Source: Nocardioides sp. PD653-B2 | GTDB taxonomy: Bacteria > Actinomycetota > Actinomycetes > Propionibacteriales > Nocardioidaceae | Assembly (NCBI RefSeq): GCF_002117935.1 | Contig: NZ_BDJE01000004.1 | Span: forward strand, 247,097 to 311,096 | Reading direction: 5' to 3' | DNA length: 64,000 nucleotides | In this document: positions 49,294 through 58,516 of the stretch, piece by piece | How the letters are laid out: every line of letters begins with the position of its first letter | Position numbering within the stretch: position 1 is the first letter of the stretch | Notes under the pieces: model-generated | What the model was told of the DNA's origin: nothing | Seen by the model: only the letters and a program-made list of their open reading frames with translations | Databases searched by the model: none | Position numbers and translations under genes: made by a program

Positions 49294-50709
49294 TCACGAG
49301 TCGAACCCCAGCCCGGCGGCGTCCAGGGCCTTGAGGAAGAGGTTGCGCTCCCCCGCGCGATGGTCGGCCCGGTCGAGCGACCAGCGGGTCAGGTTGATGC
49401 CGGCCGACGCGAGCGGCTCGGGCGGGAAGGGCGGCGGCTTGCGTCGCACCATGTCGAGACGGGTGCGCTCGGTGGTCAGGCCGGAGAGCCGGTCGAGCAT
49501 CACCTCGGCCGCGAAGCGGGTGGCGCCGACGCCGAGCCCGGTGAAGCCGGCCGCGTACGCCACCCGGCCGCGCGCGGCCAGGCCGTGGAACGCGGCGAAC
49601 TGGGTCGAGGTGTCGATCGCGCCGGCCCAGCGGTGGCTGAAGGTCAGCCCCGCCAGCTGCGGGAAGGCGGCGAGGAAGTGGGCGGCCAGGCGGCGGAACG
49701 TCTCCGGCCGCTCCTCGTACGACGCCCGCACCCGCCGCCCGCGGTGGTAGATCGCGTCGTACCCGCCCCACAGGATCCGGTGGTCGGCGGTCAGCCGCGC
49801 GTAGTGGAACTGGTTGGCGAGGTCGCCGAGACCCTGCCGGTGCGACCAGCCGACGGACGCCAGCTGCTCGCCGGTGAGCGGCTCGGTCATCAGCACGTAG
49901 TCGTAGACCGGCACCGTCATCAGCCGGGTCCGCCGCAGCAGCGACGGGAAGACGTTGGTCGCCAGCGCGACCCGGTCGCTCGCGACCGACCCGCCGTTCG
50001 TCCGCACGGTGACCGGCCCGCGGGTCGGCGCGGCCAGCCCGGTCACGGTGGTGTGCTCGTGGATCTCGACGCCGAGGCCGGTCGCGACCCGGGCCAGCTC
50101 GCGAGCGAGCCGCGCCGGGTGCACGAGCGCGCAGTCGTCGCGGCTCCACGCGCCGGCCAGGAAGAGCGGGCTGTCGATCTCGCGGCGTACGGCGTCGGCG
50201 TCGAGGAAGTGGGGCGAGTCGCGCAGCCACCCCACCTGGTGGTGCTCGACCGCGACGGAGAGGGTGCCGGTGCGCTCGAACTGGCACTCGATGCCCAGCT
50301 CGCGCACGTCGGACTCGAACGCGTCGAGGTTCGCGGCGCCGAGCCGCTCGAGGACGTCGTACTCCTCGGGCCAGCGGGAGCGACCGTTCTCCTCGCCGTG
50401 GGTGAGGCTGGCCTCGCAGAATCCGCCGTTGCGACCGGACGCCGCCCAGCCGACGGTGTTCGCCTCGAGCAGGACCACCCGCGCTCCGGGGTTGCGGCGC
50501 TTCGCGAGGACCGCCGTCCAGAGCCCGCAGTAGCCGCCGCCGACCACGGTCAGGTCGGCGCCGGTGCTGCCGACGAGGGCGGGGTACGACGCGACCTCGC
50601 CGGTGTCCTCCAGCCAGAACACGGCGTGCCGCGAGGGCGCGAGCGCCGCGTCGACGGCGGCCGGCGCGGGCGCGTGGCGCTCGTAGGCGGTCGGTCTAGC
50701 TGCGGGCAT
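49294..50709 (-). CDS. FAD-dependent amine/amino-acid oxidoreductase (DAO family, PuuB/OrdL-like)
   Basis: This 471-residue flavoenzyme has the dinucleotide-binding site ADLTVVGGGYCGLWTAVLAK near residue 52, with VVLLEANTVGWAASGRNGGF next to it. The C-terminal FAD contact is VAYAAGFTGLGVGATRFAAE. Gamma-glutamylputrescine oxidase and related OrdL enzymes have this layout. Its start overlaps the end of the class III aminotransferase gene, so both belong to one operon with mmsA. Together they suggest amine or amino-acid breakdown. Confidence 0.87.
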   Translation of the reverse strand: MPAARPTAYERHAPAPAAVDAALAPSRHAVFWLEDTGEVASYPALVGSTGADLTVVGGGYCGLWTAVLAKRRNPGARVVLLEANTVGWAASGRNGGFCEASLTHGEENGRSRWPEEYDVLERLGAANLDAFESDVRELGIECQFERTGTLSVAVEHHQVGWLRDSPHFLDADAVRREIDSPLFLAGAWSRDDCALVHPARLARELARVATGLGVEIHEHTTVTGLAAPTRGPVTVRTNGGSVASDRVALATNVFPSLLRRTRLMTVPVYDYVLMTEPLTGEQLASVGWSHRQGLGDLANQFHYARLTADHRILWGGYDAIYHRGRRVRASYEERPETFRRLAAHFLAAFPQLAGLTFSHRWAGAIDTSTQFAAFHGLAARGRVAYAAGFTGLGVGATRFAAEVMLDRLSGLTTERTRLDMVRRKPPPFPPEPLASAGINLTRWSLDRADHRAGERNLFLKALDAAGLGFDS

Positions 50710-52012
50710 GCACGTCGCCGGCCTTGAGCGCGTCGTCGAGGATCGCGAGACCCTCCAGCGCCTCCTCGTCGCTCATCGTGCACGGCGGCACCACGTGGAT
50801 CCGGTTGGTGTTGGCGAAGGGCAGCAGGCCGGCCGACTTGCAGGCGCCGACGACCTCGTTGAGCGCGGCCGGGCTCAGCAGTGCCTTGGTCTCGCGGTCG
50901 GTCACCAGGTCGATCGCCCAGAAGGCGCCGACGCCGCGGACCTCGCCGACGCAGGCGTGCCGGGACGCGATCTCGGCGAGGACGGGGCCGAAGACCTCGC
51001 GGCCGAGGCGGTCGGCGTTCTCGACGATGCCCTCCTCGCGCATGGTGTGGATGGTCGCGACCGCGGCAGCCGTGGCCAGCGGGTGACCGGAGTAGGTCAG
51101 CCCGCCCGGGTAGGGCCGGTGGGCGAACGTGTCGGCGATCGGGTCGCTGATGATCACGCCGCCGAGCGGGACGTAGCCGGAGTTCACGCCCTTGGCGAAG
51201 GTGATCAGGTCCGGCGTCACGCCGTACCGGTCGAGCGCCAGCCAGCTGCCCGCGCGACCGAAGCCGGCCATCACCTCGTCGAGGACGAGCACGATGCCGT
51301 GGCGGTCGCAGAGCTCGCGGACCCCGGCGAGGTAGCCCGGCGGCGGCTCGAAGATGCCGGCGGTGCCGGGGATCGTCTCGAGCAGGATCGCGGCGATCGT
51401 GTGCGGGCCCTCGACCTCGATCGTGCGCGCGAGGTGCGCCAGGGCGCGCTCGCACTCCTCCTCGATCGTCGTCGCGTGGAACTCCGAGCGGTAGAGGAAC
51501 GGGCCGAAGAAGTGCACGACCCCGGCGGTGCCGGTGTCGTTGGCCCAGCGGCGCGGGTCGCCGGTCAGGTTGATCGCGGTCTGGGTGCCGCCGTGGTAGC
51601 TGCGGTACGCCGTCATCACCTTCGGGCGGCCGGTGTGCAGGCGCGCCATGCGGACGGCGTGCTCGTTGGCGTCGGCACCGCCGTTGGTGAAGAACACCTT
51701 CTCGAAGCCGTCGGGCGCGATGCCGGCGATCAGGTGCGCGGCCTCGGAGCGCTGCTCGTTGGCGAACTGCGGCGCGACCGTGCAGAGCCGGTCGGCCTGC
51801 TCCTTGATCGCCGCGACCACCCGCGGGTGCTGGTGGCCGATGTTGGTGAAGACCAGCTGGGAGGAGAAGTCGAGGTAGCGGCGGTCCTCGTCGTCCCACA
51901 CGTAGGAGCCGCGAGCGGCGGAGATCACCATCGGGCTGATCTCCTCCTGGGCGGACCAGGAGTGGAAGACGTGCTTGCGGTCGAGGTCGTAGGCGGTGCT
52001 GTGGGGGCTCAT
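50696..52012 (-). CDS. Class III (omega-amino acid/GABA-type) aminotransferase
   Basis: This 438-residue PLP enzyme has SQLVFTNIGHQHPRVVAAIK, FFTNGGADANEHAVRMARLH, VLVLDEVMAGFGRAGSWLAL (Asp contacting the pyridine N) and DLITFAKGVNSGYVPLGGV, with the PLP lysine in FAKG. These are the class III signatures of beta-alanine:pyruvate and GABA aminotransferases. The ATG at 52012 follows the mmsA stop after 10 bp. The product semialdehyde would be oxidised by MmsA. Confidence 0.9.
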   Translation of the reverse strand: MSPHSTAYDLDRKHVFHSWSAQEEISPMVISAARGSYVWDDEDRRYLDFSSQLVFTNIGHQHPRVVAAIKEQADRLCTVAPQFANEQRSEAAHLIAGIAPDGFEKVFFTNGGADANEHAVRMARLHTGRPKVMTAYRSYHGGTQTAINLTGDPRRWANDTGTAGVVHFFGPFLYRSEFHATTIEEECERALAHLARTIEVEGPHTIAAILLETIPGTAGIFEPPPGYLAGVRELCDRHGIVLVLDEVMAGFGRAGSWLALDRYGVTPDLITFAKGVNSGYVPLGGVIISDPIADTFAHRPYPGGLTYSGHPLATAAAVATIHTMREEGIVENADRLGREVFGPVLAEIASRHACVGEVRGVGAFWAIDLVTDRETKALLSPAALNEVVGACKSAGLLPFANTNRIHVVPPCTMSDEEALEGLAILDDALKAGDVHARS

Positions 52013-52022
52013 CTCGGGGTCC

Positions 52023-53531
52023 TCAGCTGTTCTTCGGGAAGGCGAGCTCGAGGCCGCCGACGGTGGACGGGTCCGGCCAGCGGGTCGTGACGACCTTGCC
52101 GCGGGTGAAGAAGTGCACACCCTCGACGCCGTGGGCGTGGGTGTCGCCGAAGAGCGACGACTTCCAGCCGCCGAAGGAGTAGTAGGCCATCGGCACCGGG
52201 ATCGGCACGTTGACGCCGATCATCCCGACCTCGACGTCCTGCTCGAAGGCGCGGGCGGCGCCGCCGTTGCTGGTGAAGATCGCCACGCCGTTGCCGTACC
52301 TGTTGGCGTTCACCAGGTCGAGCGCCTCCTGGTAGGTGCCCGCGCGCACGACGCTGAGCACCGGGCCGAAGATCTCGTCGGTGTAGACGCTCATCGTCGG
52401 CTGCACGTGGTCGAAGAGCGTGGGGCCGAGCCAGAAGCCGTCGCTCGCACCGTCGGCCTCGACCTGACGGCCGTCCACGACCAGGGTGGCGCCCTCGGCC
52501 TCGCCGGCGTCGACGTACGACGCCACCTTGTCGCGGTGGACCCGGGTCACCAGCGGACCCATGTCCGCGTCCCGCGTGCCCTCGCCGATCCGGAGCGTGG
52601 CGGTGCGCTCGGCGATCTTGTCGACGAGCGCGTCACCGGTGTCGCCGACGGCCACCACGACGCTGATCGCCATGCAGCGCTCGCCGGCGGAGCCGTAGCC
52701 CGCGCTGACGGCCGCGTCGGCGGCGAGGTCGAGGTCGGCGTCGGGGAGGACGACCATGTGGTTCTTGGCGCCACCCAGGGCCTGCACCCGCTTGCCGGCC
52801 CTGCTGGCCCGCTCGTAGACGTACTCCGCGATCGGTGTCGAGCCGACGAAGCTGATCGACGCCACGTCCGGGTGGTCGAGCAGCCCGTCGACGGCGATCT
52901 TGTCGCCCTGGAGCACGGTGAACACGCCGTCGGGCAGGCCGGCCTCCTGCCACAGGCGCGCCATCCAGATCGCCGCGGACGGGTCCTTCTCGCTGGGCTT
53001 GAGGACGACCGCGTTGCCGGCCGCGATCGCGATCGGGAAGAACCACATCGGGACCATGGCCGGGAAGTTGAACGGGCTGATGATGCCGACCACGCCGAGC
53101 GGCTGGCGCAGGCTGTGCACGTCGACGCCGGTGGAGACCTGGGGTGAGTTCGAGCCCTTGAGCAGGTGCGGGATGCCACAGGCGAACTCGACGACCTCCT
53201 GGCCGCGGGCGACCTCGCCGAGGGCGTCGGAGTGCACCTTGCCGTGCTCGGCGGTGATGATCTCGGCCAGCTCGCCCTTGCGCTCGTTGAGCAGCTCGCG
53301 GAAGCGGAAGACGACCTGGGTGCGCGCGCTGACCGACGTGGCGGCCCAGCCGGCGGCGGCCTTCTTGGCGGAGCCGACCGCCGCGTCGACGTCGGCTGCG
53401 CCCGCGAGCACGACCTGCCCGGTGACCTGGCCGGTCGCGGGGTTGGTGACGTCGCCGCGCCGGTCGTTCGACCCGGGGTGGGCCTGGCCGTTGATCCAGT
53501 GGCCGATGGTCGGCGGAGTGGTGGTGGTCAT
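52023..53531 (-). CDS. mmsA: CoA-acylating methylmalonate-semialdehyde dehydrogenase
   Basis: This 502-residue NAD- and CoA-dependent enzyme turns malonate- or methylmalonate-semialdehyde into acetyl- or propionyl-CoA. The start TIGHWINGQAHPG and the blocks PFNFPAMVPMWFFPIAIAAG, VLKPSEKDPSA, ALGGAKNHMVVLPDAD and SAGERCMAISVVVAVGD (catalytic Cys in GERCMA) are typical of MmsA/IolA. It is the first gene of the operon running to the aminotransferase and the FAD oxidase, and is divergent from the PucR gene across a strong dyad. Confidence 0.93.
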   Translation of the reverse strand: MTTTTPPTIGHWINGQAHPGSNDRRGDVTNPATGQVTGQVVLAGAADVDAAVGSAKKAAAGWAATSVSARTQVVFRFRELLNERKGELAEIITAEHGKVHSDALGEVARGQEVVEFACGIPHLLKGSNSPQVSTGVDVHSLRQPLGVVGIISPFNFPAMVPMWFFPIAIAAGNAVVLKPSEKDPSAAIWMARLWQEAGLPDGVFTVLQGDKIAVDGLLDHPDVASISFVGSTPIAEYVYERASRAGKRVQALGGAKNHMVVLPDADLDLAADAAVSAGYGSAGERCMAISVVVAVGDTGDALVDKIAERTATLRIGEGTRDADMGPLVTRVHRDKVASYVDAGEAEGATLVVDGRQVEADGASDGFWLGPTLFDHVQPTMSVYTDEIFGPVLSVVRAGTYQEALDLVNANRYGNGVAIFTSNGGAARAFEQDVEVGMIGVNVPIPVPMAYYSFGGWKSSLFGDTHAHGVEGVHFFTRGKVVTTRWPDPSTVGGLELAFPKNS

Positions 53532-53594
53532 GGCTCCATCCTGAGGGAGCGGTCGACGGCGCGCGAGGGACGTTGCGTCGCCGACTTGAGGCTT

Positions 53595-53615
53595 GAGGCG
53601 ACACTCTGTCGCCTC
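53595..53615. promoter_or_regulatory. Perfect dyad operator between mmsA and pucR
   Basis: GAGGCGACA at 53595-53603 and TGTCGCCTC at 53607-53615 are exact reverse complements around CTC. A partial half-site GTCGCC lies at about 53576. The position, centred 31 bp before the PucR start and about 75 bp from mmsA, suits a PucR operator controlling both directions. Confidence 0.6.
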
Positions 53616-53636
53616 GTATCAGCGTAGAGTGAGCAG

Positions 53637-55220
53637 GTGTCGATGACGGTGCGCCAGGCGCTGGCCCTGCCGGCCATCGCCGCGGGCGACCCGGTGGTGC
53701 TCAGCGGTGAGGCCGCCCTGGACGCCGACCTGCGCTGGGTGCACGTCTCGGAGGTGCGCGACGTCGGGGCGGTGCTGGCCGGCGACGAGCTGGTGCTCAC
53801 CACCGGGCTGGGGATGGCGTCGCCGGAGGCCGCGGCCGACTTCGTCGCTCAGCTCGTGATGGCGGGAGCCGCCGGCCTGGTGATCGAGCTGAGCTCGGCG
53901 TACCCGTCCGTGCCGGAGGTCGCGCTGCGCCGGGCCCGGGCCGCCGGCCTGCCCGTGGTCGCGCTGAACCGCCCGGTGCGGTTCGTGGAGATCACCGAGA
54001 GCGTGCACCGGGCGATCGTGGCCGAGCAGTTCGAGCAGGTCCGCTTCGCGGGGGAGGTGCACCGGGTCTTCACCGACCTCGGCCTGGCCCGCTCGTCGAC
54101 CGAGAGCCTGGTGGAGGCGGCGGCGGACCTGGCGGAGACGTCGGTCGTCCTGGAGGACCTCGCCCACCGGGTGCTGTCCGCGGCCGCCCACCACGAACCG
54201 GTCGACCGGCTGCTGACGGACTGGACCCGACGGTCCCGGCTCACGCCGTCGGTGCGCGCGACCGGGGTGGGGGGACCCGAGCGGTGGCTGACCACGCCGG
54301 TCGGGATCCACGGGGGCGCCTGGGGGCGGCTGGTCGCGCCGGGCGCGCCGGACGGCGCGCGGACCCGGGTGGTGCTCGAGCGCGCGGCCCAGGCGCTGGA
54401 GCTGGCGCGGATGGCCGCGCGCGACGACATCGCGATCCAGCTGCGCGTGCACGGCGGCTTCCTGCTCGATCTCCTCGACGACCGGATCGGGACCGAGGCC
54501 GGAGCCGCGGCACGCCTGCGCGCGCTCGGCGTACCCGACGAGCTGGAGTACGTCGGGCTCGCGGCGCGGCTGCGCGGGGAGTCGCCGAGCGACCTCGGTG
54601 CTGCCCAGCGGCGGATGGGCCGGCTCAGCGAGCAGGTCCACGAGGCGATGCTCGAGGGCGGTGCCTTCGGGGTGGTGGGAGTGCTCGACGGCGAGCACGT
54701 CGGCGTGCTGCTCGCCGGGGGCGACGGGATGCTCGACCGGGTCGCCCGCGAGCTGCGGGCCCGGGAGCCGGAGGCGGTGCTCGCGGCCGGGCCGGTGGTC
54801 GACCGGCTGCTGGCCGCGGCGCCGTCGCTGCGCAGCGCACGGGTCGTGTCGGACGTCGCCGCGTCGCTGCCGCCCGCACCCGAGGTCGGCTGCTTCCGTC
54901 AGGCCGACATCCGGCTGCCCGGGTTGTTGATGTCGCTGCGCCAGGACGCCCGGCTGCAGGCCTTCGCCGAGGCGGAGCTCGGGGCGCTGCTCGAGCACGA
55001 GGCGCGGAACGGCGGGGGCCTGGTCGACCTGCTGCGCCAGTTCCTCAGCGTCGGGGGCAACAAGGCCGAGCTGGCCCGGGTCGCGCACCGCAACCGGACC
55101 TCGCTCTACCCCGCCCTGAGGCGCCTCGAGGACCTGGTCGGTCACCCGCTCGACGACCCGACGTCACGGCTCTCGCTGGGCGTCGCCCTCCTCGCCCACG
55201 ACCAGGGCCGCACGCTCTAG
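53637..55220 (+). CDS. PucR family transcriptional regulator
   Basis: This 527-residue regulator has the N-terminal PucR domain TVRQALALPAIAAGDPVVLS, WVHVSEVRDVGAVLAGDELV and a central GGDEF-like sensory part. The C-terminal PucR helix-turn-helix is VGGNKAELARVAHRNRTSLY and PALRRLEDLVGHPLDDPTSR. PucR regulators usually control nitrogen-compound or amine breakdown. Divergent orientation to mmsA and the shared dyad point to control of that operon. The GTG at 53637 is used; an ATG two codons later is equally possible. It converges on the LysE gene after 13 bp. Confidence 0.9.
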   Translation: MSMTVRQALALPAIAAGDPVVLSGEAALDADLRWVHVSEVRDVGAVLAGDELVLTTGLGMASPEAAADFVAQLVMAGAAGLVIELSSAYPSVPEVALRRARAAGLPVVALNRPVRFVEITESVHRAIVAEQFEQVRFAGEVHRVFTDLGLARSSTESLVEAAADLAETSVVLEDLAHRVLSAAAHHEPVDRLLTDWTRRSRLTPSVRATGVGGPERWLTTPVGIHGGAWGRLVAPGAPDGARTRVVLERAAQALELARMAARDDIAIQLRVHGGFLLDLLDDRIGTEAGAAARLRALGVPDELEYVGLAARLRGESPSDLGAAQRRMGRLSEQVHEAMLEGGAFGVVGVLDGEHVGVLLAGGDGMLDRVARELRAREPEAVLAAGPVVDRLLAAAPSLRSARVVSDVAASLPPAPEVGCFRQADIRLPGLLMSLRQDARLQAFAEAELGALLEHEARNGGGLVDLLRQFLSVGGNKAELARVAHRNRTSLYPALRRLEDLVGHPLDDPTSRLSLGVALLAHDQGRTL

Positions 55221-55233
55221 GCCGACTCGGCGC

Positions 55234-55884
55234 TCACTCCGAGGCGAGGGCCATGGTGGCGCCGAGCCCGATCATCATCACGCCGCCGGCGACCCCGAGG
55301 CTGTCGAGCCGCTGCGGGCGGCGCGCGAACCAGTCCCGGGCCCGGGCGGCGGCCAGCGCCCAGATGCTGTCGGACGCCACGGCCATCGCGCCGAAGGCCA
55401 GGCCGAGCACGGCGAGCTGGGCGCCGGTGTGGCCGGCCGGCTCGTTGACGAACTGCGGCAGGAAGGCCACGAAGAACACCAGGGTCTTCGGGTTCGTGAT
55501 GCCGACGGTGAAGCCGACGCGCAGCGACCGGCCCACCCTCGCGCGCACCACCGGCGGCGCAGCACCGCCGACGGCCCCGAGCGCGACCCGGGCGTCGCCA
55601 CGGTGCCGGATCGCCTGGACGCCGAGCCACACGACGTAGCCCGCCCCGACGACCTTCAGCACGACGTACGCGTGCGAGCTGGCCGCGACGACGGCGCCGA
55701 GGCCGACCGCGATCGCCAGCACCTGGGTGACGAGGCCGAGAGCGTTGCCGAGCACCGACAGCAGTGCGTCGCGGCGCCCGACGGTCAGGGCGCGGCCGAT
55801 CGTGAACAGCAGGCTCGGCCCGGGGACCTGGATGAAGAGCGCGCTGGCCACGACGAAGGCGAGCCACTGGCTGGTTGTCGGCAC
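55234..55884 (-). CDS. LysE/RhtB family amino-acid exporter
   Basis: This 216-residue exporter has six TM segments. The N-terminus LAFVVASALFIQVPGPSLLF with the conserved PGP and the loop VGFTVGITNPKTLVFFVAFL (NPK motif) are diagnostic. The GTG at 55884 fits the family N-terminus; a longer open form runs into the divergent FMN-oxidase gene. The exported amino acid is unknown. Confidence 0.9.
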   Translation of the reverse strand: MPTTSQWLAFVVASALFIQVPGPSLLFTIGRALTVGRRDALLSVLGNALGLVTQVLAIAVGLGAVVAASSHAYVVLKVVGAGYVVWLGVQAIRHRGDARVALGAVGGAAPPVVRARVGRSLRVGFTVGITNPKTLVFFVAFLPQFVNEPAGHTGAQLAVLGLAFGAMAVASDSIWALAAARARDWFARRPQRLDSLGVAGGVMMIGLGATMALASE

Positions 55885-55930
55885 CCGGTCATTCTGCTCG
55901 CCCGCGCGGCGGCCGTGCACACTGTTTCCC

Positions 55931-57202
55931 GTGGTGAGCATCGGACGCGAGATCCAGGGCCGCATCTACCGGGCCGGCGTCTTCGGGCACCGGCCCGTCG
56001 TCCCCGTCGAGCCGAGCGCCCTCGAGGCAGCCGCCCACCGGCGGATGAGCCCGCAGGCCTGGGCGTACGTCGCCGGCGGGGCCGGGCAGCACCGCACCGT
56101 GCAGGCCAACCTCGACGCCTTCGGCCGGCACCGGATCGTGCCACGGATGCTCGTCGACGTCGGGGAGCGTGACCAGTCGGTCGACCTGCTCGGCCGCCGG
56201 CTGCCGTCGCCGCTGCTGCTCGCGCCGATCGGGGTCCTGGAGATGGCGCACCGGGACGCGGAGTACGCCGTGGCCGAGGCGGCTCGGGCCCTCGGCATCC
56301 CGATGATCATCTCGACGCAGGGCTCGGTGCCGATGGAGGACACCGCCCGGGCGCTCGGCGACACCCCGCGGCTCTTCCAGCTCTACTGGAGCCGCGAGGA
56401 CGCCGTGGTCGACTCGTTCGTCGCGCGCGCCGAGGCGATCGGCAGCGACGCCATCGTGGTCACGCTCGACACCCACGTGCTCGGCTGGCGCACCCGGGAC
56501 CTCGACCTCGGCTACCTGCCGTTCGCGCGGGCGGAGGGCATCGCGCAGTACACGAGCGACCCGGCGTTCCGCGGCCTCGCGGAGGCGCGGTCGACCGTGC
56601 CGAGCACGGAGCCGACGCCGCGGCCGACCCCGGCCGCCGTCCGGGCGCTCGTGTCGATGGCCCGGCACTACCCGGGCCGCTTCCTCGACAACCTGAGGTC
56701 ACCGGTGCCGCGGGCCGCCGTCGAGACGTTCCTCGACGTCTTCTCCCGCTCGACGCTCACCTGGGCCGACCTCGACTACCTCCGCCGGCGCACCAGCCTG
56801 CCGATCTACCTCAAGGGCATCCAGGACCCGCGCGACGCCGCCCTCGCGATCGAGCACGGGGTCGACGGGATCGTCGTCTCCAACCACGGCGGCCGCCAGG
56901 TCGACGGCGCGATCGGCTCGCTCGACGCGCTGCCCGGCATCGTCGACCGGGTCGACGGGCGGATCCCGGTGCTGTTCGACAGCGGCGTCCGCAGCGGCGC
57001 GGACGCGTTCATCGCCCTGGCGCTGGGCGCGCAGGCGGTGCTCGTCGGGCGGCCCTGGGTCTACGGGCTGGCGCTGGCCGGAGCGGACGGCGTACGCGCC
57101 GTCATGGAGCACATGCTGGCCGAGCTCGACCTGACGATGGGGCTCTCGGGGGTCTCCGCGATCGACGAGATCACCCGCGACCTGCTCGTGCCCGCCCCCT
57201 GA
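55931..57202 (+). CDS. FMN-dependent alpha-hydroxy-acid oxidase (lactate 2-monooxygenase-like)
   Basis: This 423-residue TIM-barrel flavoenzyme has MIISTQGSVPMEDTARAL, LFQLYWSREDA, IVVTLDTHVLGWRTRDLDLG, LPIYLKGIQDPRDA (catalytic Lys) and GIVVSNHGGRQVDGAIGS (catalytic His and Arg). FDSGVRSGADAFIALALGA and AVLVGRPWVYG bind FMN phosphate. The length and the RDLDLG loop are closest to lactate 2-monooxygenase, which decarboxylates lactate to acetate. Two GTG codons (55931, 55934) are possible starts. Confidence 0.88.
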   Translation: MVSIGREIQGRIYRAGVFGHRPVVPVEPSALEAAAHRRMSPQAWAYVAGGAGQHRTVQANLDAFGRHRIVPRMLVDVGERDQSVDLLGRRLPSPLLLAPIGVLEMAHRDAEYAVAEAARALGIPMIISTQGSVPMEDTARALGDTPRLFQLYWSREDAVVDSFVARAEAIGSDAIVVTLDTHVLGWRTRDLDLGYLPFARAEGIAQYTSDPAFRGLAEARSTVPSTEPTPRPTPAAVRALVSMARHYPGRFLDNLRSPVPRAAVETFLDVFSRSTLTWADLDYLRRRTSLPIYLKGIQDPRDAALAIEHGVDGIVVSNHGGRQVDGAIGSLDALPGIVDRVDGRIPVLFDSGVRSGADAFIALALGAQAVLVGRPWVYGLALAGADGVRAVMEHMLAELDLTMGLSGVSAIDEITRDLLVPAP

Positions 57203-57275
57203 TCGACTCCGACGGACGCGACGGGTTGGTCTGCTCCCCTGGTCGCGGTCCAGACCTGTCCGAGAGGATGGCCCC

Positions 57276-58490
57276 ATGGGCACCGGCCATGCGCATCGCG
57301 CCGCACGACGCCGCGACGGGTTCGAGGTCGCGCGGGGCCCGCGCATCGTCCTGCTGGTGGCGCTGGCGCTGGCGGGACTGGCCTCGGTGGCCGGCGTGCT
57401 GACGCTCTGGCCGAGCAGCGGCGCTGTGCACGACGTCGTCGACGCCGTGCCGTTCGCGGCGCCGGGCGTCACCTTCCCCGACGCGGTCGTCGACCGGGTG
57501 CAGTCGGCCTGCCCGCGCGCCGAGAACGGCGGTACGGCGGGCGGCGACGACTGCGGCCACGTCGTCGCGACGGTCGGCGACGGCGCGGGCAGGGGTGACG
57601 AGATCACGGTCCAGGTCGCGCCGCAGGTCATCGACTCCGGGCTCGCGCCGGGCGACGAGATCAAGGTCCAGCGGACGCCGGGGGCGGACGGCGCCGACGC
57701 GGCGTACGCCTACTTCGGGACCGTCCGGAGCTCCGCGCTCCTGGTGATGGCCCTGCTCTTCGCGCTGCTCGTGGTCGTGGTGGCGCGCTGGCGCGGGGTC
57801 TTCGCGCTGGTCGGGCTGGCCTTCAGCGGGCTGGTGGTCTGGGAGTTCATGCTGCCGGCGCTGCTCACCGGGGAGTCCGGCCTGCTGGTCGGGCTGTGCG
57901 GGTCCGCGGCGATCATGTTCGTCGTCCTCTACCTGACCCACGGGCTCTCGATGCGCACCAGCACGGCGTTGGCCGGCACGCTGGTCGGCGCCCTGGTCAC
58001 CGTCGGCGTCGGCTTGGTGGCGGTGCAGGCGACCCGGCTCACCGGGATCACCGACGAGTCGGCCGGGATCCTCTCGACGTACGTCGACGGCCTCGACTTC
58101 CAGGGTCTGCTGGCCTGCGCGACCATCGTCGCCGGGCTGGGCGTCCTGAACGACGTCACGATCACGCAGTCGTCCTCGGTCTGGGAGATCCGGGCCGCGG
58201 CGCCGACCATGAGCCGGGCGGGCGTCTTCGCGAGCGGGATGCGGATCGGGCGCGACCACATCGCCTCGACCATCTACACGATCGTCTTCGCGTACGCCGG
58301 CAGCGCGCTGGCCGTGCTGCTGATCCTGCAGCTCTACGGCCTGCCGCTCGAGGTCCTCCTGACGACCGAGGAGATCGGCGAGGAGATCGTGCGCACCCTG
58401 GCCAGCGCGATCGGCCTGGTGCTCGCCGTACCCCTCACCACCGGCATCGCGGCTCTCGTGGTTCCGGGATCGGCTCCCTTGTCGGAGTAA
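57276..58490 (+). CDS. YibE/F-like membrane protein
   Basis: The protein has 404 residues. One N-terminal TM segment precedes a periplasmic domain (about residues 50-150) with two Cys (SACPRAEN, DDCGHVV). Then come seven to eight TM segments with the YibE/F signatures GLNDVTITQSSSVWE-type VLNDVTITQSSSVWEIR, RIGRDHIASTIYTIVFAYAG and EIGEEIVRTLASAIGL. Function in bacteria is not established. The stop lies 9 bp before the psuK ATG, within one of the dyads there. Confidence 0.87.
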   Translation: MGTGHAHRAARRRDGFEVARGPRIVLLVALALAGLASVAGVLTLWPSSGAVHDVVDAVPFAAPGVTFPDAVVDRVQSACPRAENGGTAGGDDCGHVVATVGDGAGRGDEITVQVAPQVIDSGLAPGDEIKVQRTPGADGADAAYAYFGTVRSSALLVMALLFALLVVVVARWRGVFALVGLAFSGLVVWEFMLPALLTGESGLLVGLCGSAAIMFVVLYLTHGLSMRTSTALAGTLVGALVTVGVGLVAVQATRLTGITDESAGILSTYVDGLDFQGLLACATIVAGLGVLNDVTITQSSSVWEIRAAAPTMSRAGVFASGMRIGRDHIASTIYTIVFAYAGSALAVLLILQLYGLPLEVLLTTEEIGEEIVRTLASAIGLVLAVPLTTGIAALVVPGSAPLSE

Positions 58491-58516
58491 GCAAGGCTTA
58501 TGCTGACAAGCATGAG
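58488..58516. promoter_or_regulatory. Tandem dyads at the psuK start
   Basis: TAAGC-AAG-GCTTA at 58488-58500 is a perfect dyad, immediately followed by CTTATGCT and AGCATGAG around GACA at 58497-58516 (seven of eight arm positions paired). Both share the AAGC half-site. They overlap the two possible psuK ATG codons, so a bound regulator would block expression. The HTH domain of PsuK itself is the obvious candidate. Confidence 0.4.
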
